7,353 nt of DNA from Cyanobacteria bacterium K_DeepCast_35m_m2_023 (lineage in GTDB: Bacteria > Cyanobacteriota > Cyanobacteriia > PCC-6307 > Cyanobiaceae), in assembly GCA_016882345.1 (NCBI GenBank), contig VGQR01000091.1, positions 1-7,353 of the forward strand, given 5' to 3'. This document shows, in pieces, positions 6,592 through 7,353 of the stretch (positions are counted from its first letter, which is position 1; each line of letters opens with the position of its first letter). Both the position numbers and the translations under genes were made by a program. A model generated the notes under the pieces. The model was not told where the DNA came from and did no database searches. It was given only the letters and a program-made list of their open reading frames with translations.

Positions 6592-6605
6592 CTGAGTTGG
6601 CTCAG
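6592..6605. terminator. weak hairpin between convergent genes
   Basis: CTGAG-TTGG-CTCAG is a perfect 5-bp stem with a 4-nt loop. It lies at the convergence point and covers the stop codon of the YcgJ-like gene. A second small hairpin, GCCC-TTT-GGGC, lies at 6570-6580. Neither is followed by a T-run on either strand, so intrinsic termination is doubtful. Confidence 0.2.
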
Positions 6606-7353
6606 TTGAAGAGGTCCACCAGGAAATTGTCGATCGCCCGACCAAAGCGTTGGTTTGGATTGCTTTCAGGCTGATAGTTGTTCTGTGTGACCGCCAGGCT
6701 CATGTTGGACCATCGGAAGACACCGCTGCTGCCGTTGTCGTTGAACTGCACGGGCCAGCGCCCGCCCAGTCCATCGGCGATCTGGTAGCCACTCCCGCTC
6801 TGTTCAAAGACATAGCGGGGCCCACTTTGCAGTTGCACCTCAAAGCGGGGTTGGAAGCCCTGGCGCACTTCGTTGAGTGCGCAGGGACCGTTGAACAGGT
6901 TGGCCATGCCGCGCATCAGGCGGCACTGTGCGCTGTAATTGGCCGGTGCCGGACCTGGTTGGGGGCTCGGCATCGGCCTGGGCACTCCGCCGAAGAGCTG
7001 GGCGGTCAGCTGCTGGTCGATCACGCTCGGTCCGACATTGGCGTTCCAGCAGGTCAGCTGACGCACGTCACAGCGCGTTCCATTCGACAGGTTGAAGCTT
7101 TGGGGTGGCCGACGCCCGTTCAGGTTGTTGAGGGCACTTTGCTGGGCAAAGGCTCCGAAATACTGGCCGGTCAGAGCCAGAGATAACCCGTTGCTGTCGT
7201 AGCAGAGTTGGGCCGGTTGATCGCAGACCACCCCAGCAGAGGGAAACAGCAGGGACTGCCCGGGCATCGGTTGGGGGTAGGGCGCCGGGTAGGGATTGGG
7301 AATGGCGTTGGCCGCAGCCAGCAGGCCGAGCAGCAATGGTCCTGCACCGAGCA
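6602..7353 (-). CDS. secreted YcgJ/Fels-1-like protein with an extra C-terminal domain (5' end outside window)
   Basis: The frame is open to the window edge. A hydrophobic run, LGAGPLLLGLLAAANA, with an A-N-A cleavage site marks a signal peptide whose beginning is cut off, so the TTG at 7336 is not the true start. Numbering from that TTG, a Pro-rich linker (12-27) leads to a domain resembling YcgJ/Fels-1-type proteins: GVVCDQPAQLCYDSNG (35-50), LALTGQYFG, then FNLSNGTRCDVRQLTC (81-96) and TAQLFGG. A second Pro-rich linker (117-132) is followed by a domain of about 110 residues with NYSAQCRLMRGMANLFNGPC, then YVFEQSGSGYQI and GVFRWSNMSLAV. The six cysteines pair naturally by domain (38/45, 89/96, 138/152), suggesting disulfides in the periplasm. 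The family match is from memory and its biochemical role is unknown to me. Confidence 0.75.
   Translation of the reverse strand, partial: LGAGPLLLGLLAAANAIPNPYPAPYPQPMPGQSLLFPSAGVVCDQPAQLCYDSNGLSLALTGQYFGAFAQQSALNNLNGRRPPQSFNLSNGTRCDVRQLTCWNANVGPSVIDQQLTAQLFGGVPRPMPSPQPGPAPANYSAQCRLMRGMANLFNGPCALNEVRQGFQPRFEVQLQSGPRYVFEQSGSGYQIADGLGGRWPVQFNDNGSSGVFRWSNMSLAVTQNNYQPESNPNQRFGRAIDNFLVDLFN

Overview
The window is GC-rich and densely packed, with very short intergenic gaps and many GTG/TTG starts. The protein content suggests a unicellular cyanobacterium of the Synechococcus/Cyanobium kind. The main pointers are the CobQ and MnmA sequences, a small protein resembling the cyanobacterial Npun_F0494 family, and a cyanobacterial-style Maf protein. 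The taxonomic reading is an inference from remembered family resemblance, not from a search.

Layout. At the left edge only the first 23 codons of a minus-strand gene are visible (1-69). It diverges from mnmA (139-1329, plus), the tRNA 2-thiouridylase. Converging on mnmA from the right is a tightly packed minus-strand series, read from 5222 down to 1348: a seven-bladed kelch-type beta-propeller protein, a small winged-helix-like protein, an AbrB/MazE-type antitoxin, a damaged Doc/Fic toxin, cobQ (adenosylcobyric acid synthase) and a small [2Fe-2S] ferredoxin. Gaps are 30 and 21 nt, then an 86-nt overlap between antitoxin and toxin, then two 4-nt overlaps (GTGA and ATGA). These genes could therefore be read as one transcript.

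A Maf nucleotide pyrophosphatase gene (5334-5957, plus) diverges from the kelch gene. It is followed by a possible 57-residue protein (6056-6229) and a small exported protein with a good ribosome binding site (6286-6537). The right edge holds a minus-strand gene for a secreted YcgJ/Fels-1-like protein whose 5' end lies outside the window.

How it fits together. mnmA, cobQ with its ferredoxin, and maf are housekeeping functions: tRNA modification, cobalamin synthesis, and nucleotide pool cleaning or cell-division control. The kelch gene and the toxin-antitoxin pair look like accessory insertions into this neighbourhood. The most notable points are the eroded toxin-antitoxin pair sitting immediately upstream of cobQ, with an apparent internal deletion and a catalytic His replaced by Pro, and the translationally coupled ferredoxin, whose cysteine spacing is that of SdhB/FrdB. 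I found no convincing new multi-gene defence or mobile system. There is no tRNA, rRNA, CRISPR array or insertion sequence, and no stretch over 300 bases lacks a gene.
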